This document shows, piece after piece, positions 17,901-26,503 of a DNA stretch of 64,000 bases; within the stretch, counting starts at the first letter, position 1, and each line of letters begins with the position of its first letter. Under the pieces are notes generated by a model. It searched no databases and was not told the origin of the DNA. It worked only from the letters and a program-made list of their open reading frames with translations. The DNA comes from Parendozoicomonas haliclonae. Lineage in GTDB: Bacteria; Pseudomonadota; Gammaproteobacteria; Pseudomonadales; Endozoicomonadaceae. The stretch is taken from the NCBI RefSeq assembly GCF_900174585.1, contig NZ_FWPT01000004.1, forward strand, positions 248,001 through 312,000, given 5' to 3'. Position numbers and translations under genes: made by a program.

Positions 17901-19130
17901 ATGGCCACAACTTCTCTCGACAAAAGCAAGATCCGTTTTTTGTTACTCGAGGGCGTCCACCAGTCTGCCGTAGCGTCACTGCAGGCCGCTGGTTACACCA
18001 ACATTGAGTATCTCAAAACCTCTCTCCCCGACGAAGAACTCAAGCAGAAAATCGCTGACGCGCACTTTGTTGGTATTCGATCCCGTACACAATTAACCCG
18101 TGAGGTTTTTGAAGCTGCCGAGAAGCTGATTGCCGTTGGATGTTTCTGTATCGGTACCAATCAGGTTGATCTGGAAGCGGCGACCGAGCACGGTGTTGCG
18201 GTCTTTAATGCTCCGTATTCCAACACCCGTTCCGTCGCCGAGCTTGTGCTCGCAGAAGCCATTATGCTCGCCCGCGGCATTCCAGAGAAGAATGCTCTGG
18301 CCCACCGTGGTGGCTGGCTGAAGAGTGCCGCCAACTCGTTTGAAGTCCGTGGCAAGCGTCTGGGTATTATCGGTTACGGCAATATCGGCTCTCAGCTCAG
18401 CGTACTGGCTGAATCTCTGGGTATGGATGTTGTTTACCATGATGTGGTCACCAAGCTGCCGCTGGGTAACGCTAACCCCATGCCTTCCCTTGAAGAGCTG
18501 CTGGCAACCTCTGACGTTGTTTCCCTGCATGTTCCTGAGACAGCAGAAACCCAGTGGATGATCGGCGAGAAAGAGCTGGCCACCATGAAGAAGGGCAGCA
18601 TCCTGATTAACGCGTCCCGCGGAACGGTTGTCGATATTGATGCACTTGCTAAAGCCATGCAGGACAAGCACCTGGCTGGCGCGGCTATCGATGTATTCCC
18701 GGTCGAGCCTCGTTCCAACGATGATGAGTTTATCTCTCCGCTCCGCGAGTTCGATAATGTCATCCTGACGCCGCACATTGGCGGCAGCACGCTGGAAGCA
18801 CAGGAAAACATTGGCGTAGAAGTGGCTGACAAGCTGATCCGCTACAGTGATAACGGTACATCTTTGTCGTCTGTGAACTTCCCGGAAGCGTCCTTGCCAG
18901 CCCATGCCGGCCACCACCGAATCCTGCATGTTCACCACAACATTCCAGGTATTCTTGGCCGTATTAACCAGATCTACTCTGAGCAGGGTGTGAATATCTC
19001 CGGTCAGTTCCTGCAAACCAATGAAAGCATTGGTTATGTGGTAACAGACCTGCAGGCAGACCACAGCCGTGAGGCTATCAAGAAGATGAAAGAGATCGAA
19101 GGCACCATTCGCTGCCGGGTTCTCTACTAA
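17901..19130 (+). CDS. serA: D-3-phosphoglycerate dehydrogenase
   Basis: First enzyme of serine synthesis, oxidising 3-phosphoglycerate with NAD+. From ATG 17901 (MATTSLDKSKIRFLLLEG) it has 409 aa, matching E. coli SerA (410); the open frame back to 17763 is not conserved. Visible features are the NAD-binding GIIGYGNIGSQL, catalytic-region LINASRGTVVD, the His-containing LTPHIGGSTLEAQ and a C-terminal ACT domain (HNIPGILGRINQIYSEQGVNI) that binds serine for feedback inhibition. It is divergent from the FAD-linked dehydrogenase with 185 bp between the two starts. Confidence 0.97.
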   Translation: MATTSLDKSKIRFLLLEGVHQSAVASLQAAGYTNIEYLKTSLPDEELKQKIADAHFVGIRSRTQLTREVFEAAEKLIAVGCFCIGTNQVDLEAATEHGVAVFNAPYSNTRSVAELVLAEAIMLARGIPEKNALAHRGGWLKSAANSFEVRGKRLGIIGYGNIGSQLSVLAESLGMDVVYHDVVTKLPLGNANPMPSLEELLATSDVVSLHVPETAETQWMIGEKELATMKKGSILINASRGTVVDIDALAKAMQDKHLAGAAIDVFPVEPRSNDDEFISPLREFDNVILTPHIGGSTLEAQENIGVEVADKLIRYSDNGTSLSSVNFPEASLPAHAGHHRILHVHHNIPGILGRINQIYSEQGVNISGQFLQTNESIGYVVTDLQADHSREAIKKMKEIEGTIRCRVLY

Positions 19131-19138
19131 GCGACACC

Positions 19139-19173
19139 ATCCCGCTACGCTCAAACACAGAGAGTAGCGGGAT
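19139..19173. terminator. Terminator between serA and the converging pilus chaperone gene
   Basis: A 10-bp perfect stem ATCCCGCTAC / GTAGCGGGAT with a 15-nt loop lies 9 bp after the serA stop codon and 9 bp before the chaperone stop, so it can serve both genes. Confidence 0.7.
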
Positions 19174-19181
19174 AATCCTCA

Positions 19182-19868
19182 CTAAAAACTCATCTCATGT
19201 GACTCAATGCCATCTGCGGCATCAAACTGCACAGTTTCTTTGCCAGATAACTCAAGCTCCCAGACGTTTCCAGGGTAGAGACGGTTCTCGACAAAGTACT
19301 CACAGTCCACGGGCTTACTGTCCCGACACTGTCGAATATTACTGAGATAAACATTGGTATTGCTGTTGTTGGTCAGCGTCAGCGTATTGCCTTCCCGTTT
19401 ACCCACCAGATCAAACACAGTCTTTTCTGGCCGTACAATAATGAGTGCCTGATAACCGACCATCAACTTAACCGCATTCTGTTCTGACTCAAACTCACCT
19501 GCGACTGGAGAGAAGTTCACCCGGAAGATTCGCTCTTCGCTCTCGGCCGGAAGCAGGTTCACCAGTCGAACCAGTCTGCGTCCTGCGGGTGGGAGAATCA
19601 CACGGTTAGGCGAGGCCACCAGACCTATCTTGGAGGGATCATCGGTAATGATGCGAGTCTCTGCTGGTGTTCCAGGCTTATCCACTTCAAGAACCTCAAC
19701 ATTGATAAACAACGTCTCGGACTCGCTGGTATTAATCAGCTGGACATCATTACGGCTTGGCGAATCTTTCGTGAAATCAACAATAATCCGATCTACAGCC
19801 AGCTGAGCCAGAATGGATTGCGACAACACCAATCCGGCAACAGCAATCAAGAAACGTAATCGATTCAT
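19182..19868 (-). CDS. Periplasmic pilus chaperone (alpha/CS1-type chaperone-usher)
   Basis: Encodes 228 aa from the ATG at 19868 (MNRLRFLIAVAG), which starts a proper signal peptide; the 15 upstream codons do not. Two immunoglobulin-like domains are implied by the PapD-like strand pattern: VDFTKDSPSRNDVQLINTSESETLFINVEV near the start, VILPPAGRRLVRLV and EERIFRVNFSP in the G1-F1 region, and NNSNTNVYLSNI in domain 2. Such chaperones complete the fold of pilus subunits and deliver them to the usher. It lies on the opposite strand to the subunit and usher genes. Assignment to the alpha class rests on the usher and subunits nearby. Confidence 0.85.
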   Translation of the reverse strand: MNRLRFLIAVAGLVLSQSILAQLAVDRIIVDFTKDSPSRNDVQLINTSESETLFINVEVLEVDKPGTPAETRIITDDPSKIGLVASPNRVILPPAGRRLVRLVNLLPAESEERIFRVNFSPVAGEFESEQNAVKLMVGYQALIIVRPEKTVFDLVGKREGNTLTLTNNSNTNVYLSNIRQCRDSKPVDCEYFVENRLYPGNVWELELSGKETVQFDAADGIESHEMSF

Positions 19869-20010
19869 ACAAACCACCCTTCGGCTGCCATGAAAAACAA
19901 GGACCGAAAACACTGAGGCTTATTAATTATTTTGAACGACCAAATAGTAAGCCTGTAGTTATTTATAAGACAGGAGGATCGTTTTTTTCTACATGAGATG
20001 CCTAGAAGTT

Positions 20011-20036
20011 ATTTAGGCTCTAACCAGAGCCTAAAT
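20011..20036. terminator. Hairpin after the small pilin-like gene
   Basis: An 11-bp perfect stem ATTTAGGCTCT / AGAGCCTAAAT with a 4-nt loop lies 25 bp downstream of the minus-strand 116-aa gene. It separates that gene from the chaperone gene and may attenuate read-through. Confidence 0.6.
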
Positions 20037-20060
20037 ATTTAATCAGTAATAGATCTTAAA

Positions 20061-20411
20061 TTATTCAGCGGCAATAATAATTGAAGAATCAGCCTGATTA
20101 AATGCGAGAGTCGTCGTACCCGCTTTGCACTCTGCAATTTGGTTTGTGTGAATAGAGTAAGGCTGAGAGTATGTGGAGAAGTCATTCTGATCGATAGTAG
20201 TTTCCCCTTGGGACTGAAGTCTGAACTTTCCGACACCACTTCCTGCAACACAGAGCTGGCCTTGCTCAACGACCTTTGCATTGATCTTTGCAGGAATTAC
20301 AACACGAACAGTAATGTTTTTTGAGTCAGATACTGGAGCTGCGCTGGTAGAAGTTGAAATGGCTACCATAGAAAACGCAGACAACAAGAAATATAAGTTT
20401 TTGTTTATCAT
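20061..20411 (-). CDS. Small exported pilin-like protein (116 aa)
   Basis: A signal peptide (MINKNLYFLLSAFSMVAISTSTSA, cleavage near SAA) precedes about 92 residues with two cysteines (in GQLCVAGS and IAECKAG) that could form a disulfide. ITVRVVIPAKI resembles the strand found at the N-terminus of the plus-strand pilus subunits, but the protein is shorter and lacks their C-terminal G-x-Y motif. It is probably a minor pilus component or a secreted relative. The gene shares strand with the chaperone and is divergent from the subunit genes. Confidence 0.65.
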   Translation of the reverse strand: MINKNLYFLLSAFSMVAISTSTSAAPVSDSKNITVRVVIPAKINAKVVEQGQLCVAGSGVGKFRLQSQGETTIDQNDFSTYSQPYSIHTNQIAECKAGTTTLAFNQADSSIIIAAE

Positions 20412-20740
20412 TTTATCGTTTTTTCTCTTAATTATTTCTTCTCTTTTCTCGAACTTATTTATAGCAACAAATATTGACTTAAATCAAAGAAAGGCCTGTT
20501 GATAGGGAGCATTGTCAAGCCTCAGGCAGGCCAAACGTCTGAAAAACAAGGGCAGTCAAAAGCTGACCACTTACTAATTACTTAAGAATTTGAAGATACG
20601 GATCAACAACAAAAATAGCAACCCTGCAATTTTGTAGGTTTAGTATTTAAAAGGGTCGAACATCCTCGATCTTAATTATTATTTGTTTTCTGAAACAAAG
20701 ATTTCTGGTTCGGGCATTTGTGACTCGAGGTCAGTTATTT
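20412..20740. other. AT-rich divergent intergenic region in the pilus locus
   Basis: About 330 bp between the small minus-strand gene and the first plus-strand subunit. The left part is AT-rich and a 12-bp copy of the CAGGCAGGCCAA repeat is at 20523-20534. Promoters in both directions are expected, but I could not place -35/-10 boxes with confidence. No phase-variation repeat tract was seen. Confidence 0.55.
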
Positions 20741-21277
20741 ATGAACCATTCTATAAAGTTCATTTTGTATGCATTTGCTTTCGGGCTATTGGTAGGTTAC
20801 TCGATTGCAAGAGCGGCTGACGTGACAGACAGCGCAGAAATAGAAGTTCGCACCGAGATCCAGGACCTGATTCGTATAGAAGGTCTGGATGAACTGCTGG
20901 TCATCTCTGGAACAGACAATACCGACTGGACAGGTTCAACAGAATTTAAAGTGAAGCGGCAGGGAGCCAACGCCAATACTAGGCTGTCTTACCAGCTGCT
21001 TCTGGAAAGCAATACACAAGGCAATGCGCAGGAGTTTTTCCTCGTGGATGGCGAAAATATCCTGCCAATCAATATTGCTTATACGACAGACGACAAAGAG
21101 GGACTGTTGCGTTATGGGGAGTGGTCGACAGAGCTTCTCACCGACCAGGGCTTCACTGAAGACCAGCAGGATGATGACAACCTCGCTCTGACTTTTGTCG
21201 TGAAAAAGAACACTATCGTAAGTGCCCGGGCGGGCGCTTATGAGAGTGTGGTGACCGTAATGGTAAGGGCCAGATAA
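20741..21277 (+). CDS. Pilus subunit 1 (alpha/CS1-like)
   Basis: Encodes 178 aa from ATG 20741 (MNHSIKFILYAFAFG), which gives a normal signal peptide cleaved near SIARAA; the ATG at 20720 adds seven non-conserved codons. The mature part starts with an Asp/Glu-rich strand region (AEIEVRTEIQDLIRIEGLDELLVISG) and ends GAYESVVTVMVRAR. The G-x-Y-x3-(V/L/F)-T-x-x-V-x-A-(R/K) ending is shared with the next two subunits and the tip-like protein, and probably forms the last beta strand. No cysteines are present, as in CS1-type pilins assembled by donor-strand exchange. It is the first gene of the plus-strand pilus operon. Confidence 0.75.
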   Translation: MNHSIKFILYAFAFGLLVGYSIARAADVTDSAEIEVRTEIQDLIRIEGLDELLVISGTDNTDWTGSTEFKVKRQGANANTRLSYQLLLESNTQGNAQEFFLVDGENILPINIAYTTDDKEGLLRYGEWSTELLTDQGFTEDQQDDDNLALTFVVKKNTIVSARAGAYESVVTVMVRAR

Positions 21278-21300
21278 CTGGCATTTGATAAATCTGATTG

Positions 21301-21317
21301 TTCAGCAGGCAGGCCAA
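21301..21317 (+). repeat. 17-bp direct repeat, copy in front of subunit 2
   Basis: TTCAGCAGGCAGGCCAA occurs here and again at 26232-26248, each time followed 10-20 bp later by AAGGAG. A 12-bp core is also at 20523-20534. Here it lies just before the ribosome-binding site of subunit 2. Confidence 0.8.
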
Positions 21318-21346
21318 GCCTAACGATGTGCTCAAGGAGTCATCTT

Positions 21347-21877
21347 ATGAACGCTACAAAATTATTTGCAATCAGTCTTATTGCGAGTGCAATAAGCGCT
21401 TCCGCATTAGCCGAAGCTCCTAATGATGACTTTGTTGTAAAAACAGAGTTGCCCGACATTATTGAAGTTGAAGTGAAGAAACCAACCGTGGTTCTCGGCA
21501 CCCCTGACAGAGGCGGACGTCTGACTGGCGATACTGGTGTCTCTATTAAGATGCGTGGTGCGTCTGATGAGAACAAACGTCCTTACATTATTAAAATGAA
21601 TCAGGAAATCGACGGACCATACCAGATGGTCCATAAAAAGAATAAAGACAAGATGCCACTGGAAATCTCATTCCATCCAGGGCTGGTTGAAGAATCAGGG
21701 ATTGCACTGTCGAATGGTACTGAGATCAAGCATAAAAGATTCAAGACCAACAACGGCTTGAATTCCAATCTGGATCACAATACCTATCTGACCTTTATGG
21801 TCTTGAAGGGCAACCATGAAAACGCCTATCCAGGTGTTTATACCTCCAACCTGACTTTGTGGGTAACTGCTAAATAG
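21347..21877 (+). CDS. Pilus subunit 2 (alpha/CS1-like)
   Basis: Encodes 176 aa from ATG 21347, chosen because AAGGAG is 7 nt upstream and the signal peptide MNATKLFAISLIASAISASALA starts there. The mature protein opens with DDFVVKTELPDIIEVEV, matching subunit 1 in pattern, and ends GVYTSNLTLWVTAK. It is rich in lysine and has no cysteine. A strong hairpin follows at 21899-21925, as often seen after an abundant major pilin, so this may be the main shaft subunit; that is inference. Confidence 0.75.
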   Translation: MNATKLFAISLIASAISASALAEAPNDDFVVKTELPDIIEVEVKKPTVVLGTPDRGGRLTGDTGVSIKMRGASDENKRPYIIKMNQEIDGPYQMVHKKNKDKMPLEISFHPGLVEESGIALSNGTEIKHKRFKTNNGLNSNLDHNTYLTFMVLKGNHENAYPGVYTSNLTLWVTAK

Positions 21878-21898
21878 CGTGTCTTTTGTGAGTGTGTA

Positions 21899-21925
21899 AA
21901 CCTGTGGCCCTTGCGGCCACAGGTT
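21899..21925 (+). terminator. Intra-operon hairpin after pilus subunit 2
   Basis: A perfect 11-bp stem AACCTGTGGCC / GGCCACAGGTT with a 5-nt loop, followed by an A-run rather than a T-run. It may protect the upstream mRNA or attenuate transcription so that early subunits are made in excess over the usher. Confidence 0.65.
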
Positions 21926-22011
21926 AAAAAGGTGGGTTAAATCTATTTAACCTTAACGACTGATGTCTTCTGCATTGCCCGTTCCTATTTATCGTAGCGT
22001 GGTAGTGAAGT

Positions 22012-22572
22012 ATGAAAGAGAAGATTCTCACCCAATTCCCCACAAGGCTAATCAGCACTCTTATGCTGGTGTCGTCATTAACAGCCTTCGCTCATCCCAA
22101 CAATGATGCGGAAATGAATATGACGGTCAATGCCGATATACCTGAATTTATTCAGATTGGTGGGCTACCTTCGAGAGTAACTTTAAATATTACTCCTGAA
22201 GGCTGGCTTGCCTCTGATTTCATTGGCTTTTATGTCACAAGAAACGGAGCCAGCCCGGAGCAGACCAAGAAATTCTTACTTACAGTCGATAGCTCCAGCG
22301 GCCAAAGAAATAAAAAGTATTTTCTTAGTCATGAGCTGGGCAATAAGAATCAACTTGCTGTGCGCGTTGGTCTTACCAAAGGCACAACAGCGTCACTTGA
22401 TGAGCTGATAGAAGTTCCCGTTTCGGGCCTGGAAAGTGAAACCAGTGCCAATCTCAGTTCCAAACAGAAAACCCACACATTGGCTCTGTTCAATAAAAAC
22501 ACAAAATATATTAACTCACTTATCCCCGGTAAATACTCAGCTACCTTCACGATTACCGTACAGGCGAAGTAA
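22012..22572 (+). CDS. Pilus subunit 3 (alpha/CS1-like)
   Basis: Encodes 186 aa with a signal peptide ending near LTAFAH. The mature part has the same plan as the two preceding subunits: NDAEMNMTVNADIPEFIQIGGLPSRV at the start and GKYSATFTITVQAK at the end. No cysteines. Sequence identity between the three subunits is low, so they are old duplications or functionally different pilins, not recent copies. It is on the same strand and probably the same transcript as the others, 134 bp after subunit 2. Confidence 0.75.
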   Translation: MKEKILTQFPTRLISTLMLVSSLTAFAHPNNDAEMNMTVNADIPEFIQIGGLPSRVTLNITPEGWLASDFIGFYVTRNGASPEQTKKFLLTVDSSSGQRNKKYFLSHELGNKNQLAVRVGLTKGTTASLDELIEVPVSGLESETSANLSSKQKTHTLALFNKNTKYINSLIPGKYSATFTITVQAK

Positions 22573-22694
22573 TTGGATACACGGCGAGGTGCTTAAAGCT
22601 GACACTCAGATCTGTTGGAAATTTTGTTTCGGATGCCCTTTGTCAGGCAAGGCTCGGGTTTTACTTTTCAGCGATTGAATAAAGGTCTTGGATA

Positions 22695-23648
22695 ATGAAT
22701 AACTCAAAGAAACTTGACCTGCTGGCAGCTGTTTTTGCCCTGCTAAGTATCTCGCTGACTGTGAACGCCAACGAGGGTGTCAATCTCAGGCAAAGCACAA
22801 TTCATCTCACTGACCGCAAGATTACCGAGCAGGTCGTGATGGATTTTACTCTTGATAAGCCTTCCACATTTACCGTTACGGTTTCAGAGCTTGGCCGGGG
22901 GGCCGGCAAAGATACAAATTATTTTTACCTCAAACCTCGAAAGGGTATGAGTAAGGACCGTGTTAAGGTCCATATCGACTTTCCTTCCCAGCACCGCACG
23001 CCCAGCGGTCCTTACAGGGTGGAAACCTTCAATACAGTCCAGCATGGCGTGAGTGTTCACAGCACCAGCCACTATAACCTTTGCCCAAACAATGATGGAA
23101 AAGTCTGTAAGCCTTTCTCTTTTATCGTCATCGATGAAGGGGCGATACCGGGCATTCGCTATGAAGCCATGCTGAATATGCAAGTCACAAACAGCTCCGG
23201 GCATTCCTTTAACGAACAAGTGACTGTGAGCTATAGAAACACGCTCTCGTCTATTGGCATTTACTCTCCAAATGATCGCTTTGATCTGACCGCCAGAAAC
23301 CAGTTCACCTCAGAAAATAGCTTTTGCGTCTATTCACGTGGTTTGCCAAGGCTCTTTGATGTTCGCCTGGAGGGCCAGAACAGCGATAACGAATTTCTGC
23401 TTCACGGCCAGAACAATGAAACGGTTGCCTATAAGGCCCAGGTGCATGGAAATCTCAGTTCATACCATGCCATTGATCCTCTGGAGTGGCGGTTTGCCGG
23501 CCTGTCAAAATGGCTATCTCGAAACTTCGAGAGTTGCGGAAGCTATCGCAACTTATGGGTGAAGCTGCAAATCCCGCAAAGCGAGGTTATGGCTACCGCT
23601 GCCGGCCGCTACACCGGCACACTGACAGTGAGAGTGAGAGCCCGATGA
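22695..23648 (+). CDS. Pilus tip or minor subunit (CooD-like role)
   Basis: Encodes 317 aa with a signal peptide (MNNSKKLDLLAAVFALLSISLTVNA). It is about twice the length of the other subunits and contains several cysteines (LCPNNDGKVCKPF, SFCVYSRGL, ESCGSYRN), yet ends with the same GRYTGTLTVRVRAR motif. A two-domain tip adhesin, with an N-terminal binding domain and a C-terminal pilin-like domain, is the pattern of CS1 CooD. Its stop codon overlaps the usher start (ATGA), showing tight coupling. The receptor cannot be inferred. Confidence 0.75.
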   Translation: MNNSKKLDLLAAVFALLSISLTVNANEGVNLRQSTIHLTDRKITEQVVMDFTLDKPSTFTVTVSELGRGAGKDTNYFYLKPRKGMSKDRVKVHIDFPSQHRTPSGPYRVETFNTVQHGVSVHSTSHYNLCPNNDGKVCKPFSFIVIDEGAIPGIRYEAMLNMQVTNSSGHSFNEQVTVSYRNTLSSIGIYSPNDRFDLTARNQFTSENSFCVYSRGLPRLFDVRLEGQNSDNEFLLHGQNNETVAYKAQVHGNLSSYHAIDPLEWRFAGLSKWLSRNFESCGSYRNLWVKLQIPQSEVMATAAGRYTGTLTVRVRAR

Positions 23649-26173
23649 AAACATCATTCAATAAACTGGGCCGATTCACATCTTTATTGGCCGTATGCTC
23701 TCTCTGCAGCCTGTCAGTCTCTCCGCTCGTGATAGCCGAAGAGGCCGATATTGAACCGTCGGTTTTCGGATTGAAACTAAGCCAGATTCCGGAAGGTTTT
23801 CGTGACCTCGCTGAACCACAGACAACAGAGGCTGACTTCTATTATGGGGGTCGCTATATAGGTTCAGAAACTGTCACCTACACCCCGGAGAGTATCATTA
23901 TTGCTGATCCGGCAGCGGTACTTAGCCGTCTATCCATGATCAGCAACCCCGATGCAGTACAAGCGGCATTGTCCGGAGAAATCCCCTCCAACCCTGGTAG
24001 CATCTGTGTACAACCCAGAGATACAGAGTGCGGCCAACTCACACCGCCAGTGGCTGGGGTGATTTTTGACGCAGACAACTTTCGTGCAGATCTCTTTATT
24101 GCTGAGCCTTACCTGAAGGTTAAGACCATCCACAAAAGCAAATTCCTTCCGGAATCCAATAGTCCGCTGGGGCTGATTCAGGGTATTTCCGCTGTTAGCA
24201 GCGGCGTCACCGGCTCAGGCAATAATCAGGATAACTACTCACTCTTTGGTAATACCTTGCTCGGGTGGCAGGAGAACCACCTGGTTGCCAACTGGGATTA
24301 CAGCAAAGACAACAGCTTCCAGATCGATACGTTCTATCTGGAGCGGGATGCCCAGGGTTTGCAGATGGGGGCTGGCTATCTGGATTACAGCGGCACAATG
24401 ACATCGGAGTTTGCCAGCAGCCAGCAGGTGCTTGGCTTCAAGATTGGCAGCTCCATGAACTCCCGCCTTGATATGGCTAATATTAATTCAACACCGATTC
24501 GGATATTTGCCAACGGGCGTCGTCGTGTAGAAGTACTGCGTGATAACCGGCTTATCTATGCCACGTCTGTTAATGCTGGTAGTCAGGAGATAGATACCAG
24601 CTCATTCCCACAAGGCTCTTACCAGCTCACTATCCGTATATTCAATGGCTCCACGCTTGAACAGGAATTCTCCCGCTTCTATACCAAGTCTGTTCGCCTG
24701 CCACCGTCCGATGAAACCCTGTGGTATGTCGAGGGTGGCGAAATGACGGAGCGCCTGGAAAATGAAACACTTCCTGAAAGTGTTAATGAGTGGCTGATGC
24801 GCGCCGCAGCTGCACGACGGGTAACAGAAAACTCCTCATTGGAGCTGCGGGGAACAGCTACCGGAGAAGAACAAACCCTCGAAGCTGAGTATTTTATTCA
24901 GGGCGGGGCATGGGATTTTTCTTTAACCGGCATGGCAGGGAATAACAGCGCCAAAGGCCTTGCTCTGCAAAGCTCAACATCATTTGGACCAGTCCAGCTC
25001 AGTTACAACCATCGTCGCTTATGGAACGATAGCTACCAGCCAGAACAGAGTAACGGTGAGGAAAATAAAGCTCTGTTCCTTGGCGAAAGCAATGAAAGCC
25101 GGTCATTGTCCCTGGCAACAGCTTTCCTCGGCGGTAACCTGTCGGGTTCCTACTCTTACAACAAACAGAATCTTGATGACCAAGTCCCGACTTCATTGCA
25201 GGATGATGGATCAACCACCATTTATTCGCTTTCCTGGTTCCGAAACATCATTCAGTTCAGTGATCATGGTCTGGACCTCGAGCTGGATTACTCAGAGAGT
25301 GATGATGATAAGACTGGCACTATTGCTCTGACACTGCGCCGCAGCAGCCGCAACTGGAATTACAACATCAGGGCAGAAGGTCGCAGGGAAGAGCAGTCTG
25401 ATCAATCTGCAGAATCTGATTTCGGCTATGCCGTTGATTCACGCTGGTCACGGGATGAGATCCTCAATGGAGCAGGAGAGTTAGGTGTTCGTTACGAAGA
25501 CTTGCCAGGTGAACAAACGTTAATGGGCGGGGATGTGAAGTATGAACATGCACGTTTCCTGACCGAGTTCTCAGCCGATTATATCGATCCGGATAATCAG
25601 GACTCCTACACCAACTATAACGGCCGCCTGGAAACTTCATTTGCGATTAATGCTCAGGGCGCAGGTGTTGGTGGTGGCAACAGAGCAGACAGCGCTTTGA
25701 TGGTTGTAATTGATGGCAGCCCAGACGCTCGCTTTGATGTGCTGGTCAATGGTACGTCTGCTGGTATCGCTGTCGGCAACGGTAAAACTGTAATCCCACT
25801 CACACCTTATGGAGAGTATCTGGTCAGCATTCGACCTCGTGGTGAACAGTTCTATCGCTATGATCAGGCGGAACACCGCATAACGCTATATCCAGGAAAT
25901 GTGGAGACCATTACCTTTACTGCCGAGGAAGAGCTGGTTCTGCTCGGCAAATTAATTGATGAGCAGGGCAACCCTCTAAAGAATGCGACCATCCCCGGCG
26001 AAGAGGGTTTTGCCAGAACGGACGCATTCGGAATCTTCCAGGTGCGAGTTCCGGCAAAAGGCAATCAGCTGCAGGTCAACATAGGGAATGGACAAAGCTG
26101 TACCGCGACTATTCCGGCTCAGTACCAGAAGCGCAGTGGTATCGGGATGGTTGGTGTCTTGCAGTGCCGCTGA
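23645..26173 (+). CDS. Outer-membrane usher, CS1/TcfC-like
   Basis: Encodes 842 aa from ATG 23645, with a signal peptide (MKTSFNKLGRFTSLLAVCSLC). Length and the central region fit the CS1-type usher family (CooC, CfaC, TcfC): a long beta-barrel (GNTLLGWQENHLVANWDYS, RRRVEVLRDNRLIYATSVNAG, FPQGSYQLTIRIFNGS, many aromatic-ending strands) and a C-terminal carboxypeptidase-like domain (GKLIDEQGNPLKNATIPGEEG) with a final Cys pair. The usher receives chaperone-subunit complexes and exports the growing pilus. An open frame back to 23486 overlaps the tip gene and is not used. Last gene of the operon. Confidence 0.88.
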   Translation: MKTSFNKLGRFTSLLAVCSLCSLSVSPLVIAEEADIEPSVFGLKLSQIPEGFRDLAEPQTTEADFYYGGRYIGSETVTYTPESIIIADPAAVLSRLSMISNPDAVQAALSGEIPSNPGSICVQPRDTECGQLTPPVAGVIFDADNFRADLFIAEPYLKVKTIHKSKFLPESNSPLGLIQGISAVSSGVTGSGNNQDNYSLFGNTLLGWQENHLVANWDYSKDNSFQIDTFYLERDAQGLQMGAGYLDYSGTMTSEFASSQQVLGFKIGSSMNSRLDMANINSTPIRIFANGRRRVEVLRDNRLIYATSVNAGSQEIDTSSFPQGSYQLTIRIFNGSTLEQEFSRFYTKSVRLPPSDETLWYVEGGEMTERLENETLPESVNEWLMRAAAARRVTENSSLELRGTATGEEQTLEAEYFIQGGAWDFSLTGMAGNNSAKGLALQSSTSFGPVQLSYNHRRLWNDSYQPEQSNGEENKALFLGESNESRSLSLATAFLGGNLSGSYSYNKQNLDDQVPTSLQDDGSTTIYSLSWFRNIIQFSDHGLDLELDYSESDDDKTGTIALTLRRSSRNWNYNIRAEGRREEQSDQSAESDFGYAVDSRWSRDEILNGAGELGVRYEDLPGEQTLMGGDVKYEHARFLTEFSADYIDPDNQDSYTNYNGRLETSFAINAQGAGVGGGNRADSALMVVIDGSPDARFDVLVNGTSAGIAVGNGKTVIPLTPYGEYLVSIRPRGEQFYRYDQAEHRITLYPGNVETITFTAEEELVLLGKLIDEQGNPLKNATIPGEEGFARTDAFGIFQVRVPAKGNQLQVNIGNGQSCTATIPAQYQKRSGIGMVGVLQCR

Positions 26174-26478
26174 ATAAGCAGGAAGTGACTGATAGAAGTT
26201 CGACTATGAAAAAACCAGAGCGGGTACTCATTTCAGCAGGCAGGCCAATGACTGTGAACAAGGAGCACATTGGAAGGGAGATCCGTGGTGGGAGGCAGCC
26301 TTCCGCTCTGGTTAACGCAATATTAACGACATAGCACTTCTATTGTCTTAACTTTTTCTGACTAGATTTCAAATATGAGACCTGCATCAGGTTTTTGATC
26401 TTCTAAGACAAAAAAGTCGTTTAGAATGTGATCAAAGCCTGCCAGCTACAGCTCTAAGACAGGCCTTAGACCTGAAAA
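26174..26478. repeat. Post-usher region with direct and inverted repeats
   Basis: About 305 bp with no established gene. It holds the second 17-bp repeat (26232-26248) and an 11-bp perfect inverted repeat AACCAGAGCGG / CCGCTCTGGTT (26213-26223 and 26303-26313). A 42-codon frame (26206-26334) spans both repeats but has no good ribosome-binding site. This may be the relic of a lost subunit gene's leader. Confidence 0.55.
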
Positions 26479-26501
26479 AATGCCCCGAGATTCGGGGCAT
26501 T
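26479..26501. terminator. Terminator after the YHS-domain gene
   Basis: A perfect 10-bp stem AATGCCCCGA / TCGGGGCATT with a 3-nt loop and a T6 run on the minus strand directly after the minus-strand gene. It may also end transcripts from the pilus operon. Confidence 0.9.
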
Positions 26502-26503
26502 AT

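Noticed and set aside
20412-20740. Invertible (phase-variable) promoter in the pilus locus
   Set aside because: I found no inverted repeats flanking the promoter region and no recombinase gene in the window.
26206-26334. 42-codon frame after the usher
   Set aside because: No good ribosome-binding site and it spans the repeat elements; more likely non-coding.
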